Assembly (NCBI RefSeq): GCF_000959445.1
Contig: NZ_CP009631.1
Span: forward strand, 930,001-994,000
Direction of reading: 5' to 3'
Length of the DNA stretch: 64,000 bases
DNA from: Burkholderia vietnamiensis LMG 10929
GTDB taxonomy: Bacteria; Pseudomonadota; Gammaproteobacteria; Burkholderiales; Burkholderiaceae
Shown: one piece after another, positions 8,300-17,714 of the stretch
Numbering within the stretch: position 1 is the stretch's first letter
Layout of the letters: the number at the start of each line of letters is the position of its first letter
Made by a program: the position numbers and the translations under genes
Notes under the pieces: model-generated
Told to the model about the DNA's origin: nothing
Databases searched by the model: none
The model's input: the letters and a program-made list of their open reading frames with translations, nothing else

Positions 8300-9928
8300 A
8301 TGGAATACAACCGTCTGTTGCACAGCCTGCGTGTTACCGCCATTGCAGGCGTGGCAGCAGCATCGCTCGGCGTCGCGGGTTCTGCCTTCGCGCAGATTCC
8401 GAACAAGACGCTCGTCTACTGCTCAGAAGGCAGCCCGGCGGGTTTCGATTCCGCGCAATTCACCACCGGCGTCGATTTCACCGCCGCCACGTTCACCGTG
8501 TACAACCGTCTCGTCGAATTCGAGCGCGGCGGCACCAAGGTCGAGCCGGGCCTCGCGGAGAAGTGGGACGTGTCGTCCGACGGCAAGGTGTACACGTTCC
8601 ACCTGCGTCACGGCGTGAAGTTCCACACGACCGACTTCTTCAAGCCCACGCGCGAGTTCAACGCGGACGACGTCGTGTTCACGTTCGAGCGCATGCTCGA
8701 TCCGAACCAGCCGTTCCGCAAGGCGTACCCGGTGTCGTTCCCGTACTTCACCGACATGGGCCTCGACAAGCTCGTCACGAAGGTCGAGAAGGTCGATCCC
8801 TACACCGTGAAGTTCACGCTCGCCGAGCCGAACGCGCCGTTCATCCAGAACATGGCGATGGAATTCGCGTCGATCCTGTCGGCCGAATACGCGGATCAGC
8901 TGATGAAGGCCGGCCGCGCCGCCGACATCAACCAGAAGCCGATCGGCACCGGTCCGTTCATCTTCCGCAGCTACACGAAGGACGCGACGATCCGTTTCGA
9001 TGGCAATCCAGACTATTGGAAGAAGGGCGCGGTGAAGCTGTCGAAGCTGATCTTCTCGATCACGCCGGATCCGGGCGTGCGCGTGCAGAAGATCAAGCGC
9101 AACGAATGCCAGGTGATGAGCTATCCGCGTCCGGCCGACATCGCGACGCTGAAGGCCGACTCGGGCATCGACATGCCGTCGCAGCCGGGCTTCAACCTCG
9201 GCTACCTCGCGTACAACGTCGAGCACAAGCCGGTCGACAAGCTCGAAGTGCGTCAGGCGCTCGACATGGCGATCAACAAGAAGGCGATCCTCGAATCGGT
9301 CTACCAGGGCGCCGGCCAGGCCGCGTCCGCACCGGTGCCGCCGACCCAATGGTCGTATGACAAGAACCTGAAGATGGCGGCCTACGACACCGCGAAGGCG
9401 AAGGCGCTGCTCGCCAAGGCAGGCTTCCCGAACGGTTTCGAGATCACGCTGTGGGCGATGCCGGTGCAGCGCGCGTACAACCCGAACGCGCGGCTGATGG
9501 CCGAGATGATCCAGGCCGACTGGGCGAAGATCGGCGTGAAGGCGAAGATCGTCACCTACGAATGGGGCGAGTACATCAAGCGCGCGCACGCCGGCGAGCA
9601 GGACACGATGCTGATCGGCTGGACCGGCGACAACGGCGACCCGGACAACTGGCTCGGCACGCTGCTCGGCTGCGAGGCGATCAAGGGCAACAACTTCTCG
9701 CACTGGTGCTACAAGCCGTTCGACGAGCTGGTGCAGAAGGGCCGCACGACGACGGGCCAGGACGCGCGCACGAAGATCTACATGCAGGCGCAGCAGATCT
9801 TCGCGCAACAGCTGCCGTTCTCGCCGATCGCGAACTCGACGGTCTACCAGCCGGTGCGCAAGAACGTGGTCGACATGCGGATCGAACCGCTCGGCTACGC
9901 GCGCTTCGACGGAGTCGGCGTGAAGTAA
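8300..9928 (+). CDS. dppA: Dipeptide/oligopeptide ABC transporter substrate-binding protein
   Basis: A 542-residue periplasmic solute-binding protein of family 5 (SBP_bac_5). A Sec signal peptide with cleavage after AFA (about residue 31) is followed by KTLVYCSEGSPAGFD, typical of DppA-type proteins, which bind di- and oligopeptides or, in some cases, haem or delta-aminolevulinate. Two further cysteines (KRNECQV and LGCEAI) match the family's usual disulfide. A perfect GGAGG lies at 8291-8295, five bases before the ATG, so high expression is likely. It is the first gene of the dppABCDF cluster; the permease gene follows after about 120 bp. Confidence 0.93.
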   Translation: MEYNRLLHSLRVTAIAGVAAASLGVAGSAFAQIPNKTLVYCSEGSPAGFDSAQFTTGVDFTAATFTVYNRLVEFERGGTKVEPGLAEKWDVSSDGKVYTFHLRHGVKFHTTDFFKPTREFNADDVVFTFERMLDPNQPFRKAYPVSFPYFTDMGLDKLVTKVEKVDPYTVKFTLAEPNAPFIQNMAMEFASILSAEYADQLMKAGRAADINQKPIGTGPFIFRSYTKDATIRFDGNPDYWKKGAVKLSKLIFSITPDPGVRVQKIKRNECQVMSYPRPADIATLKADSGIDMPSQPGFNLGYLAYNVEHKPVDKLEVRQALDMAINKKAILESVYQGAGQAASAPVPPTQWSYDKNLKMAAYDTAKAKALLAKAGFPNGFEITLWAMPVQRAYNPNARLMAEMIQADWAKIGVKAKIVTYEWGEYIKRAHAGEQDTMLIGWTGDNGDPDNWLGTLLGCEAIKGNNFSHWCYKPFDELVQKGRTTTGQDARTKIYMQAQQIFAQQLPFSPIANSTVYQPVRKNVVDMRIEPLGYARFDGVGVK

Positions 9929-10047
9929 TACGGCCCGTATAAGCTGTCCAGAAGACCGAGACCGGCTCATACCTCATCCGGCGGCGGGAAGCCAAAAGCT
10001 TCCCGTCGCCGGTCGCACATTTCCCACAAGAAAATACGAGACGCATC

Positions 10048-11058
10048 ATGTTCACATTCGTGTTGCGCCGCGTGGGGATGGTGATCCCGACCTTCATCGG
10101 CATCACCATCCTGGCGTTTGCGCTGATTCACCTGATACCGGGCGACCCCATCGAAGTGATGATGGGCGAGCGCGGCGTCGATCCCGCGATGCATGCAGAG
10201 GCGATGAAGCGCCTTGGGCTCGACCAGCCGTTGCCCATGCAATATCTGCACTACATCGGCCGGGCGCTGCATGGCGACCTCGGCACGTCGATCATCACCA
10301 ACACCAGCGTCGCGGGCGAATTCTTCGCGCGCTTTCCGGCGACCGTCGAACTGTCGCTGTGCGCGCTCGTGTTCGCGCTCGTGGTCGGGCTGCCGGCCGG
10401 CGTGATCGCCGCGCTGCGGCGCGGCTCGGTCGTCGATCACGGCGTGATGGGCACCGCGCTCACCGGCTACTCGATGCCGATCTTCTGGTGGGGGCTGATC
10501 CTCATCATGGTGTTTTCGTCGTATCTCGGCTGGACGCCCGTATCGGGCCGCATCGCCGTCGAATACGACTTCCCGCATCCGACCGGCTTCATGCTGATCG
10601 ACGCGCTGCTCGCGCCGGACGAAGGCTCGTTCAAGTCGGCGGTCAGCCACCTGATCCTGCCCGCGATCGTGCTCGGCACGATCCCGCTCGCGGTGATCGC
10701 GCGGATGACGCGCTCGTCGATGCTCGAAGTGCTGCGCGAGGATTACATCCGCACGGCGCGCGCGAAAGGGCTGTCGCCGGCGCGCGTGGTGGTCGTGCAT
10801 GCGCTGCGCAACGCGCTGATCCCGGTCGTCACCGTGATCGGCCTGCAGATCGGCACGCTGCTTGCTGGCGCCGTGCTGACCGAGACGCTGTTTTCGTGGC
10901 CCGGCGTCGGCAAGTGGCTGATCGATGCGATCGGCCGCCGCGACTATCCGGTCGTGCAGGGCGGCATTCTGCTGATCGCGACGCTCGTGATCGTCGTGAA
11001 CCTGGTCGTCGACCTGCTGTACGGCGTGCTGAATCCGCGCATCCGCCACACGAGGTAA
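10048..11058 (+). CDS. dppB: Peptide ABC transporter permease DppB
   Basis: A 336-residue inner-membrane permease with six predicted helices and the usual N-terminal signature (FVLRRVGMVIPTF). The cytoplasmic EAA loop, which contacts the ATPases, is seen near residues 225-255 (LREDYIRTARAKGLSP). With DppC it forms the translocation pore. The stop codon is four bases before the dppC start, so the two are co-translated from one message. Confidence 0.93.
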   Translation: MFTFVLRRVGMVIPTFIGITILAFALIHLIPGDPIEVMMGERGVDPAMHAEAMKRLGLDQPLPMQYLHYIGRALHGDLGTSIITNTSVAGEFFARFPATVELSLCALVFALVVGLPAGVIAALRRGSVVDHGVMGTALTGYSMPIFWWGLILIMVFSSYLGWTPVSGRIAVEYDFPHPTGFMLIDALLAPDEGSFKSAVSHLILPAIVLGTIPLAVIARMTRSSMLEVLREDYIRTARAKGLSPARVVVVHALRNALIPVVTVIGLQIGTLLAGAVLTETLFSWPGVGKWLIDAIGRRDYPVVQGGILLIATLVIVVNLVVDLLYGVLNPRIRHTR

Positions 11059-11062
11059 CTCC

Positions 11063-11980
11063 ATGAGCAATCTGCAAAATACCCTGCCGACCGAATCCGC
11101 GCCGGCCGGCGGCCGCGCGCTCGCGCTGCGCGAGTTCTGGGCCAACTTCTCGCGCAATCGCGGCGCGGTCGGCGCCGGCCTCGTCGTGCTCGTGCTGATC
11201 CTGGTCGCGCTCCTCGCGCCGCTGATCGCGCCGCACAGCCCCGTCGAGCAATACCGCGACTACGTGAAGATTCCGCCCGCGTGGCTCGCCGGCGGCAACT
11301 GGCAGTTCATCCTCGGCACCGACGAAGCCGGGCGCGACATCCTTTCGCGCCTGATGTTCGGCGCGCGCATGTCGTTCTGGATCGGCTTCGTGTCGGTCGT
11401 GCTCGCGCTGATCCCCGGCATCGTGCTGGGCCTCGTCGCCGCGTTCTTCCAGAAATGGGCCGACACGCCCGTGATGCGCATCATGGACGTGCTGCTCGCG
11501 CTGCCGTCGCTGCTGCTCGCGGTCGCCGTCGTCGCGATCATCGGGCCGGGCCTCACCAACACGATGTTCGCGATCGCGATCGTCGCGCTGCCGGCCTACG
11601 TGCGCCTCACGCGCGCGTCGGCGCTCGGCGAGCTGCAGAAGGAGTACGTGACGGCGTCGCGCGTGGCCGGCGCCGGCACGCTGCGCCTGATGTTCTCGCA
11701 GGTGCTGCCGAACTGCACGGCGCCGCTGATCGTGCAGGCGACGCTCGGCTTCTCGTCGGCGATCCTCGACGCGGCCGCGCTCGGCTTCCTCGGCCTCGGC
11801 GTGCAACCGCCGACCGCCGAGTGGGGCGCCATGCTCGCGTCCGCGCGCGACTACATCGACAACGCATGGTGGATCGTGACGATGCCGGGCCTGTCGATCC
11901 TGATTTCGGTGCTCGCGATCAACCTGCTCGGCGACGGGCTGCGCGACGCGCTCGATCCCAAACTGAAACGGATGGCCTAA
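11063..11980 (+). CDS. dppC: Peptide ABC transporter permease DppC
   Basis: A 305-residue inner-membrane partner of DppB with an N-terminal OppC-type segment (ALREFWANFSRNRGAV) and about six helices. The EAA loop is present near residues 190-215 (LQKEYVTASRVAGAG). The next cistron, dppD, is separated by 132 bp that contain two strong hairpins, an unusual gap in an otherwise tight operon and possibly a point of differential message stability. Confidence 0.93.
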   Translation: MSNLQNTLPTESAPAGGRALALREFWANFSRNRGAVGAGLVVLVLILVALLAPLIAPHSPVEQYRDYVKIPPAWLAGGNWQFILGTDEAGRDILSRLMFGARMSFWIGFVSVVLALIPGIVLGLVAAFFQKWADTPVMRIMDVLLALPSLLLAVAVVAIIGPGLTNTMFAIAIVALPAYVRLTRASALGELQKEYVTASRVAGAGTLRLMFSQVLPNCTAPLIVQATLGFSSAILDAAALGFLGLGVQPPTAEWGAMLASARDYIDNAWWIVTMPGLSILISVLAINLLGDGLRDALDPKLKRMA

Positions 11981-12112
11981 GATGAAACGAACCCCACGCT
12001 TGCTTCGTTCGCTGCCGACCGGAGTTGGCGCTTCGGCGCTTACTCCGCTCCCATGCACGGCGCCCCCCAAGGGGGCGGTCATCCTCTTTGGGACGGCCCG
12101 GCGGAGGACGAC
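11981..12112 (+). repeat. Structured intercistronic element between dppC and dppD
   Basis: This 132-bp spacer contains two adjacent inverted repeats. The first (12021-12046) pairs GGAGT with ACTCC and encloses a GCGC stem capped by a TTCG tetraloop. The second (12061-12077) pairs CGCCCCC with GGGGGCG around a CAA loop. No T run follows either hairpin, so they are not ordinary terminators; they look like a REP-type element dispersed between cistrons. I recall similar segments between ABC transporter genes in other Burkholderiales, but this could not be checked here. Confidence 0.5.
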
Positions 12113-13111
12113 ATGAGCAACCCGCTCCTGACCATCCGCAATCTCGCGGTGAATTTCAACGGCCTGCCCGCCGTCGACCGGATCAACCTGTCGATCGCGC
12201 CGGGCGAGGTGGTGGGCGTCGTCGGCGAATCGGGCTCGGGCAAGAGCGTGACGATGATGGCGCTGATGGGCCTGATCGACGCGCCCGGCAAGGTGACGGC
12301 CGACGAGGTCACGTTCAACGGCGTGGATCTCTTGAAGGCGTCGCCGAAGGCGCGCCGCAAGATCGTCGGCAAGGACATCGCGATGGTGTTCCAGGACGCG
12401 CTGACGAGCCTGAACCCGAGCTACACGGTCGGCTACCAGATCAAGGAGGTGCTGAAGCTGCACGAAGGGCTGCGCGGCGACGCTCTGCACCGGCGCGCGC
12501 TCGAGCTGCTCGACCAGGTCGGCATTCCCGATGCGAAGAACCGGATCGCGGCGTTCCCGCACCAGATGTCGGGCGGCATGAACCAGCGCGTGATGATCGC
12601 GATGGCGGTCGCGTGCAATCCGAAGCTGCTGATCGCCGACGAGCCGACCACCGCGCTCGACGTGACGATCCAGGCGCAGATCATGGATCTGCTCGTCAAG
12701 CTGCAGAAGGAGCGCGGGATGGCGCTGGTGCTGATCTCGCACGATCTGGCCGTGGTGTCGGAGGTCGCGCAGCGCGTGGCGGTGATGTACGCGGGCGAGA
12801 TCATCGAGACCAACCGCGTGCCGGACATCTTTCGCGCGCCGCATCACCCGTACACCGAAGCGCTGCTCGCGGCGATTCCCGAGCACAATCAGGGGGCGCG
12901 TCGCCTTGCCGCATTGCCCGGCATGGTGCCGGGCCGCGATGATCGCCCGTCCGGATGCCTGTTCGCGCCGCGCTGCAAGTACGTCGTCGACGATTGCCGC
13001 AAGGCGCGCCCGGCGCTCGATCCGCTCGTGGCCGGCAACGATGCGATGCGCGCGCGCTGCATCAAGCCGCTCAATGTTTCCAGCTTCGACCTGACGGGAG
13101 GCGCACGATGA
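12113..13111 (+). CDS. dppD: Peptide ABC transporter ATP-binding protein DppD
   Basis: A 332-residue ABC ATPase. Walker A (GESGSGKS) is at residues 38-45, the signature MSGGMNQRV near 155, Walker B ([12 protein letters not shown]) near 180, and the switch histidine in LISHDL. The C-terminal oligopeptide-transporter extension with paired cysteines ([10 protein letters not shown] and VVDDC) is present. The start at 12113 follows GGAGG (12103-12107); an in-frame ATG at 12053 lies inside the hairpin element and is not favoured. Its stop overlaps the dppF start (ATGA), implying coupled translation. Confidence 0.94.
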   Translation: MSNPLLTIRNLAVNFNGLPAVDRINLSIAPGEVVGVVGESGSGKSVTMMALMGLIDAPGKVTADEVTFNGVDLLKASPKARRKIVGKDIAMVFQDALTSLNPSYTVGYQIKEVLKLHEGLRGDALHRRALELLDQVGIPDAKNRIAAFPHQMSGGMNQRVMIAMAVACNPKLLIADEPTTALDVTIQAQIMDLLVKLQKERGMALVLISHDLAVVSEVAQRVAVMYAGEIIETNRVPDIFRAPHHPYTEALLAAIPEHNQGARRLAALPGMVPGRDDRPSGCLFAPRCKYVVDDCRKARPALDPLVAGNDAMRARCIKPLNVSSFDLTGGAR

Positions 13112-14124
13112 ATGCTGTCAACGAAACGCGCCGCGCGTCGCCCGACGGGCAGGCCGTGCTGGTTGCCGACCAGCTCGCGAAGCACTACACGGTCAGGCGC
13201 GGGATGTTCGGGCAGGGCACCGTGAAGGCGCTGAACGGCGTGTCGTTCACGCTCGAGCGCGGCAAGACGCTCGCGGTGGTCGGCGAGTCGGGCTGCGGAA
13301 AATCGACGCTCGCGCGCCAGCTCACGATGATCGAGACGCCCACCTCGGGCAGCCTGATGATCGACGGCAACGACGTGGCCGGCGCCGGCCGCCACACCGT
13401 CGCCGACCTGCGCCGCCGCGTGCAGATGGTGTTCCAGAACCCGTTCGCGTCGCTGAATCCGCGCAAGACCGTCGAGCAGACGCTCGCCGAGCCGCTCGAG
13501 ATCAACGCAAACCTGTCGGCGGCCGAACGCGCGGCGCGCATCGCGCAGATGATGCGCACCGTCGGCCTGCGCCCCGAGCACGCGAAGCGCTATCCGCACA
13601 TGTTCTCGGGCGGCCAGCGCCAGCGCGTCGCGATCGCGCGCGCGATGATCCTCGAGCCGCGCATCGTCGTCGCCGACGAGCCGGTGTCCGCGCTCGACGT
13701 ATCGATCCAGGCGCAGATCCTGAACCTGTTCATGGATCTGCAGGAGCAGTTCAACACGAGCTACGTGTTCATCTCGCACAACCTGTCGGTGGTCGAGCAC
13801 GTCGCGGACGACGTGATGGTGATGTACTTCGGCAGCGTCGCCGAACTCGGCGACAAGGCGACGATCTACGCGCGGCCGCGCCATCCGTACACGCGTGCGC
13901 TGATGTCGGCGACGCCGGCGATCTTCGAGGAAGACCGCCGCGTGCAGATCAAGCTGCAGGGCGAACTGCCGTCGCCGCTCAATCCGCCGTCGGGCTGCGC
14001 GTTTCACCAGCGCTGCCCGTACGCGGTCGAGCGCTGCCGTGTCGAGGAACCGCAGCTGCGCGACGTCGACGGACGTCGCGTGGCCTGCCATCGCGCCGAG
14101 GAGGTGGGGGAGGCGAATGCCTGA
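13108..14124 (+). CDS. dppF: Peptide ABC transporter ATP-binding protein DppF
   Basis: A 338-residue ABC ATPase, partner of DppD. Walker A (GESGCGKST) is at about residues 59-67, the signature FSGGQRQRV near 170, and Walker B ([12 protein letters not shown]) near 190. The C-terminal extension carries the paired-cysteine pattern of the family ([15 protein letters not shown]). The ATG overlaps the stop of dppD by one base, and the TraB/GumN gene starts inside its last codons, so the three messages are physically linked. Confidence 0.94.
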   Translation: MNAVNETRRASPDGQAVLVADQLAKHYTVRRGMFGQGTVKALNGVSFTLERGKTLAVVGESGCGKSTLARQLTMIETPTSGSLMIDGNDVAGAGRHTVADLRRRVQMVFQNPFASLNPRKTVEQTLAEPLEINANLSAAERAARIAQMMRTVGLRPEHAKRYPHMFSGGQRQRVAIARAMILEPRIVVADEPVSALDVSIQAQILNLFMDLQEQFNTSYVFISHNLSVVEHVADDVMVMYFGSVAELGDKATIYARPRHPYTRALMSATPAIFEEDRRVQIKLQGELPSPLNPPSGCAFHQRCPYAVERCRVEEPQLRDVDGRRVACHRAEEVGEANA

Positions 14125-15262
14125 CGGGTTGGCGGCGCGCGCGCCTCGCGTGCGCCGGTCGGGAGCCGGCCGCGCGCGCATGCTGCGCGCGTGCCGCAAC
14201 GCAAGACGCTGGAGCGTGCGCACGGTCACGGGCGCGGCGCTGGCCGGCGCCTGCGTGGCCGCGAGCGTGCTGGTGCCGGCCGCGGCCGCGCGCGCGCAGG
14301 AGCGCATGCCGAGCAGTTCGCCGATTCATCGGGCGCAGGCGCCGTCGCCGGGCATGACGCTGCCGGGCTTCCACGCGCCGTCCGTGTCGAACGGCACGGT
14401 CGCGCGCGGTACGGTGCGCGTGCAGCCGGCCCGCATGCCGTTCTACGTCGCGACGCGCGGCAAGGTCACGCTGTACGTGCTCGGCACGCTGCATACGGGC
14501 GACCCGTCCGACTACCCGAGCGCGCAGCCGTTCCGGCCCACCATCCTCGCGGCGCTCGCCGCCTCGCCGACGCTCGCGCTCGAGCTGTCGCCGGACGATC
14601 TGCTGGAATCGCAGGACGACGTGTCGAAGTACGGCGTCTGCCGCTACCCGTGCCTGCAGCGCCTGCTTCCCGAGCCGTTGTGGCAGCAGCTCGCCGCGCG
14701 GCTGCGCGGTAACCCGGCCGCGCTCGCCGAAATCCGCCGGATGCGGCCGTGGCTCGCCGCGCTGGTGGTCGAGACGTACGACTCGTTGTCGGCCGGCCTG
14801 CAGACCGAGTACGGCACCGAGGCGCAGCTGCAGAACGTATTTCTGAAGAAGAAGGGCGGCCGCGTGATCGGCCTGGAGACGCTCGCCGAGCAGATGCGCG
14901 CGTTCACCGGCCTCACGCTCGCCGAGCAGCGCGAGATGCTCGCGCAGGACATGGTGCAGACGCCCGCGCAGAACGCCGCCGACATCGGCGCGCTGCACCG
15001 GCTGTGGCGTATTGGCGACGCCGACGCGATCTCCGCATGGGCGGTCGCGAAGAGCGAGCGGCTCGCACGGTCGAAGGCGCTGTCGGCGTCGATCGACAAC
15101 AAGATCCTGTACGAGCGCAACCGGCGCTTCGTTGCACGGATGACGGCAATCGCGGCGCCGAACCGGCCGGTGTTCGTCGCGATCGGCGCGCTGCACCTGG
15201 GTGGCCAGCGCGGCGTGCTCGAATTGTTGCGCCAGCAAGGGTACCGGGTCGACGCGAACTGA
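14117..15262 (+). CDS. TraB/GumN family protein, putative exported metalloprotein
   Basis: A 381-residue protein. After an Arg-rich N-terminus there is a hydrophobic signal segment (about residues 35-60, ending AAARAQ), indicating export. The mature part has the two family hallmarks: an N-terminal YVLGTLHTGDP segment near residue 125 with a histidine, and a C-terminal FVAIGALHLGGQRGVL segment with another; in the related TIKI proteins such residues bind metal and support proteolysis. The ATG at 14117 overlaps the dppF stop by eight bases and has a GGGGAGG site just before it. Whether it takes part in peptide use together with dpp is an inference from this linkage; an internal ATG near 14180 is a possible alternative start. 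Confidence 0.82.
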   Translation: MPDGLAARAPRVRRSGAGRARMLRACRNARRWSVRTVTGAALAGACVAASVLVPAAAARAQERMPSSSPIHRAQAPSPGMTLPGFHAPSVSNGTVARGTVRVQPARMPFYVATRGKVTLYVLGTLHTGDPSDYPSAQPFRPTILAALAASPTLALELSPDDLLESQDDVSKYGVCRYPCLQRLLPEPLWQQLAARLRGNPAALAEIRRMRPWLAALVVETYDSLSAGLQTEYGTEAQLQNVFLKKKGGRVIGLETLAEQMRAFTGLTLAEQREMLAQDMVQTPAQNAADIGALHRLWRIGDADAISAWAVAKSERLARSKALSASIDNKILYERNRRFVARMTAIAAPNRPVFVAIGALHLGGQRGVLELLRQQGYRVDAN

Positions 15263-15392
15263 GCGCGCCCGACGCCGCTCGCCGATCCTCCGCCATTCGA
15301 TCGGCCGCGCGCTTGCGTGTCGATGCGCGTAAGCGGCCGCGCGAGCCGATAAGGAAAACCCTCGAACCGTCTGGAAATAGCGTTTAAAGCCA

Positions 15393-15422
15393 TTGACATC
15401 CGGTTCTGCCAATCTCTATTCT
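15393..15422 (+). promoter_or_regulatory. Sigma-70 promoter of candidate small RNA
   Basis: A perfect -35 hexamer TTGACA (15393-15398), an 18-bp spacer and a -10 hexamer TATTCT (15417-15422) predict transcription from about 15429. No protein gene lies downstream on this strand before strong terminators, so it does not serve any neighbouring coding region. Confidence 0.65.
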
Positions 15423-15428
15423 TCACCC

Positions 15429-15658
15429 CACAAGTTGAAAAAATGCAAAGAATAGAAAAGTTCTACGGGGTAGCAGAAAACAAAGCGCGGGGTTGGCGTA
15501 GCCGGCACGTAATCAGCGTGCCGGCCGCGGAGTGTCTGCATGCACGGCGGGGCCAAACATCGTCGTACAGCACATGCATGCGGCAGACTTAGCGGTATAA
15601 GCGACGTTCCGTCGTCCGACCGGGGGAAGCAGCAATCGGGCGGCGGCGGACGTTTTTT
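15429..15658 (+). ncRNA. Candidate structured small RNA
   Basis: About 230 bases between a good promoter and a T6 run. Hairpins read directly are: a perfect 9-bp stem 15501-15509 with 15517-15525; a long stem 15534-15544 with 15575-15588 (three-base bulge); a 5-bp hairpin 15602-15606 with 15610-15614; and a last stem 15613-15618 with 15647-15652 that leads into TTTTTT (15653-15658). No frame within it looks coding. If the first terminator is leaky, a longer form would end at the second one (15749-15773). I do not recognise a known RNA family; 6S RNA and tmRNA features were looked for and not found. Function is unknown. Confidence 0.5.
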
Positions 15659-15748
15659 CATCCGGAGCAGCGTTCCGGTCACCGTCGCAAGACGGTTTCG
15701 GGAGGCGAATCGACAGACGGCGAAGCCGCGGCGATTGCGCCAACAGTG

Positions 15749-15773
15749 AAGCGCCACGAGGGCGCTTTTTTCT
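15749..15773 (+). terminator. Rho-independent terminator, plus strand
   Basis: A 7-bp stem (15749-15755 with 15761-15767), five-base loop and T run (15766-15771) followed by CTTT. The nearest plus-strand coding gene ends almost 490 bp upstream, which supports a separate transcript in this gap. It lies convergent to pxpA. Confidence 0.8.
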
Positions 15774-15826
15774 TTGGTGCGGCCGATCGGATGCGGCACG
15801 CGATGCGTGCGCGTGAGCGTGCCGCG

Positions 15827-16591
15827 TTACGCGTCTTCGCCGGCCTGCAGCGCGCCGGGCGCGATCACGTCGATGCCGGCCGTCTCGAGCGCCGCGCGAA
15901 TCCGCTTCGCGAAGGCGAGCGCATGCGGGCCGTCGCCGTGCAGGCAGACGGTCTGCGCATTGAGCGGCACCCACTCGCCCGTCACCGCGCGCACCTGCCG
16001 CTCGCGCACCATGTCGAGCGTGCGCGCGAGCACCGCATCTTCGTCGTCGATCAGCGCGCCGGGCTGGCTGCGCGGAACCAGCGTGCCGTCCGCGCGGTAG
16101 CCGCGATCGGCGAACACCTCTTCGATCGCGACGAGGCCCGCATGCCGCGCGGCCGCGACGAACACGCTGTTGGCGAGCCCGAACACCGACAGCGACGGAT
16201 CGAAATCGTGGATGGCCGACACGACCGCGTCCGCGATCGTCGGATCGCGCGCGGCCTGGTTGTACAGCGCGCCGTGCGGCTTGACGTGCGCGATGCGGCC
16301 GCCTTCGGCCTGCGCGATCGCCGACAGCGCGCCCAGCTGGTACAGCACGCCGGCATAGATGTCGCCGGGCGGCAGCTGCATTTCCTTGCGGCCGAAATTC
16401 TCCGGATCGTGAAAGCTCGGATGCGCGCCGATCGACACGCCCTTCTGCACGGCCCAGCGCACGCAGTCGCGCATCGCATTGGCGCCGCCTGCATGCCAGC
16501 CGCATGCGATGTTCGCCGACGTGACGAGGTCGAGCAGCGCCTCGTCCGATCCGCATCCTTCGCCGAGATCGGCGTTCAGATCGATTTCCAT
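15827..16591 (-). CDS. pxpA: 5-oxoprolinase subunit A (LamB/YcsF family)
   Basis: A 254-residue cytoplasmic protein of the LamB/YcsF family. The N-terminal DLNADLGEG motif, the [10 protein letters not shown] segment near residue 28 and [10 protein letters not shown] near residue 102 are diagnostic. With PxpB and PxpC it hydrolyses 5-oxoproline (pyroglutamate) to glutamate using ATP, clearing a damage product of glutamine and peptide turnover. It is the last gene of the pxpB-pxpC-pxpA cluster, 55 bp after pxpC. Confidence 0.94.
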   Translation of the reverse strand: MEIDLNADLGEGCGSDEALLDLVTSANIACGWHAGGANAMRDCVRWAVQKGVSIGAHPSFHDPENFGRKEMQLPPGDIYAGVLYQLGALSAIAQAEGGRIAHVKPHGALYNQAARDPTIADAVVSAIHDFDPSLSVFGLANSVFVAAARHAGLVAIEEVFADRGYRADGTLVPRSQPGALIDDEDAVLARTLDMVRERQVRAVTGEWVPLNAQTVCLHGDGPHALAFAKRIRAALETAGIDVIAPGALQAGEDA

Positions 16592-16646
16592 GATGTTCCT
16601 CGCCCGCGGGCTGCGCGGGCCGTGTTGCGTACTGCTTGCGCCATTG

Positions 16647-17714
16647 TCACGCTGCGCGCGATTGCGCGCGGCGACGCGTCTCCTCGCGCATCTCGATCGC
16701 GACGTCGATCTGTCTCAGATATGCGCGTTCCGCGTTCAGCGCGGCGCGCGCGGCCTCGGGCGTCGTGCGCACGAAGCGGATCGGCAGGTTGAGCCGCGCC
16801 TGCGCGAGTTTCCACAGGTCGGCGCGAATCACCGTGCCGATCTTCGGGTAGCCGCCGGTGGTCTGCGCGTCGTGCATCAGCACGATCGGCTGGCCGTTCG
16901 GCGGCACCTGGATCGTGCCGGGCAGCACCGCGTGCGACAGCAGCTCGACCGGCCGCTCGCGCACGAGCTCGGCGCCGGCGAGCCGATAGCCCATCCGGTT
17001 GCTGTTGGCGGTGACGAGCCATTCCTCGTCCCAGAGCGCCTGCTGCGACTCGGCCGAGAACGACGCGTAATCGGGGCCCGGCAGCACGCGCACGGGCATC
17101 GCCCACGGTGCATGCGCGGGACGGTGGCGGCGCGGCGGTTCGTCGACGCGCACGAACGCGCACCACGCCGGCGCCTTCACGCCGAACTCGGGCGCATCGG
17201 ACGCGAGGCAGCCGGCGCCGGCCGGCGGCACGCCGACCGGCAGCCGGTCCCCGTCGCGCAGCGCGCGGCCGCCGAGGCCGCCGAAGCGCGCCGCGAGATC
17301 GGTGCTGCGCGAGCCGAGCACCGGCAGCACGTCGATGCCGCCCGCGATGCACAGGTAGCCGCGCATCCCGCGTTTCGCGGCCGGCAGCACGAGCGTCTGT
17401 CCGGCGTCGACCGGCAGGCTCCACCACGAATACACCGGCTTGCCGTCGAGCGTCGCGCCGAATTCGGTGCCGGTGATCGCGATGCGCGTGGCGCGCGTGA
17501 AGCGGAACGCGGCCGGGCCGATCGTGATTTCGACGGCCGCCGCATCGGGACGGTTGCCGACCAGCCGGTTGCCGACTTCGAGCGCGAGGCCGTCGAGCGC
17601 GCCGCCTTGCGCGACGCCCAGATGGCGCATCCCGCGGCGGCCGAGATCCTGCACGGTGGACAGCGGGCCGGCGCGCACGACCTCGATCGTGCCGGGGGCG
17701 GTTTTCTGGGTCAT
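16647..17714 (-). CDS. pxpC: 5-oxoprolinase subunit C (biotin-dependent carboxyltransferase-like)
   Basis: A 355-residue protein of the KipA/AHS2 family. Typical segments are [13 protein letters not shown] near residue 16, [14 protein letters not shown] residues in the second half and [10 protein letters not shown] near residue 300. It is annotated in databases as a carboxyltransferase or allophanate hydrolase subunit 2, but its established role with PxpA and PxpB is ATP-dependent 5-oxoproline hydrolysis. The ATG at 17714 overlaps the pxpB stop (ATGA), so translation is coupled. Confidence 0.93.
   Translation of the reverse strand: MTQKTAPGTIEVVRAGPLSTVQDLGRRGMRHLGVAQGGALDGLALEVGNRLVGNRPDAAAVEITIGPAAFRFTRATRIAITGTEFGATLDGKPVYSWWSLPVDAGQTLVLPAAKRGMRGYLCIAGGIDVLPVLGSRSTDLAARFGGLGGRALRDGDRLPVGVPPAGAGCLASDAPEFGVKAPAWCAFVRVDEPPRRHRPAHAPWAMPVRVLPGPDYASFSAESQQALWDEEWLVTANSNRMGYRLAGAELVRERPVELLSHAVLPGTIQVPPNGQPIVLMHDAQTTGGYPKIGTVIRADLWKLAQARLNLPIRFVRTTPEAARAALNAERAYLRQIDVAIEMREETRRRAQSRAA

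Noticed and set aside
15429..15658. 6S RNA or tmRNA as identity of the structured RNA candidate
   Set aside because: 6S needs one long hairpin closing the ends with a central bubble, and tmRNA needs a tRNA-like end with CCA; neither can be drawn. ygfA, the usual neighbour of 6S, is 4 kb away.
15540..15749. A 69-residue plus-strand frame in the same gap
   Set aside because: It crosses the T6 run and several hairpins, lacks a ribosome site and has no recognisable similarity, so the RNA interpretation is preferred.
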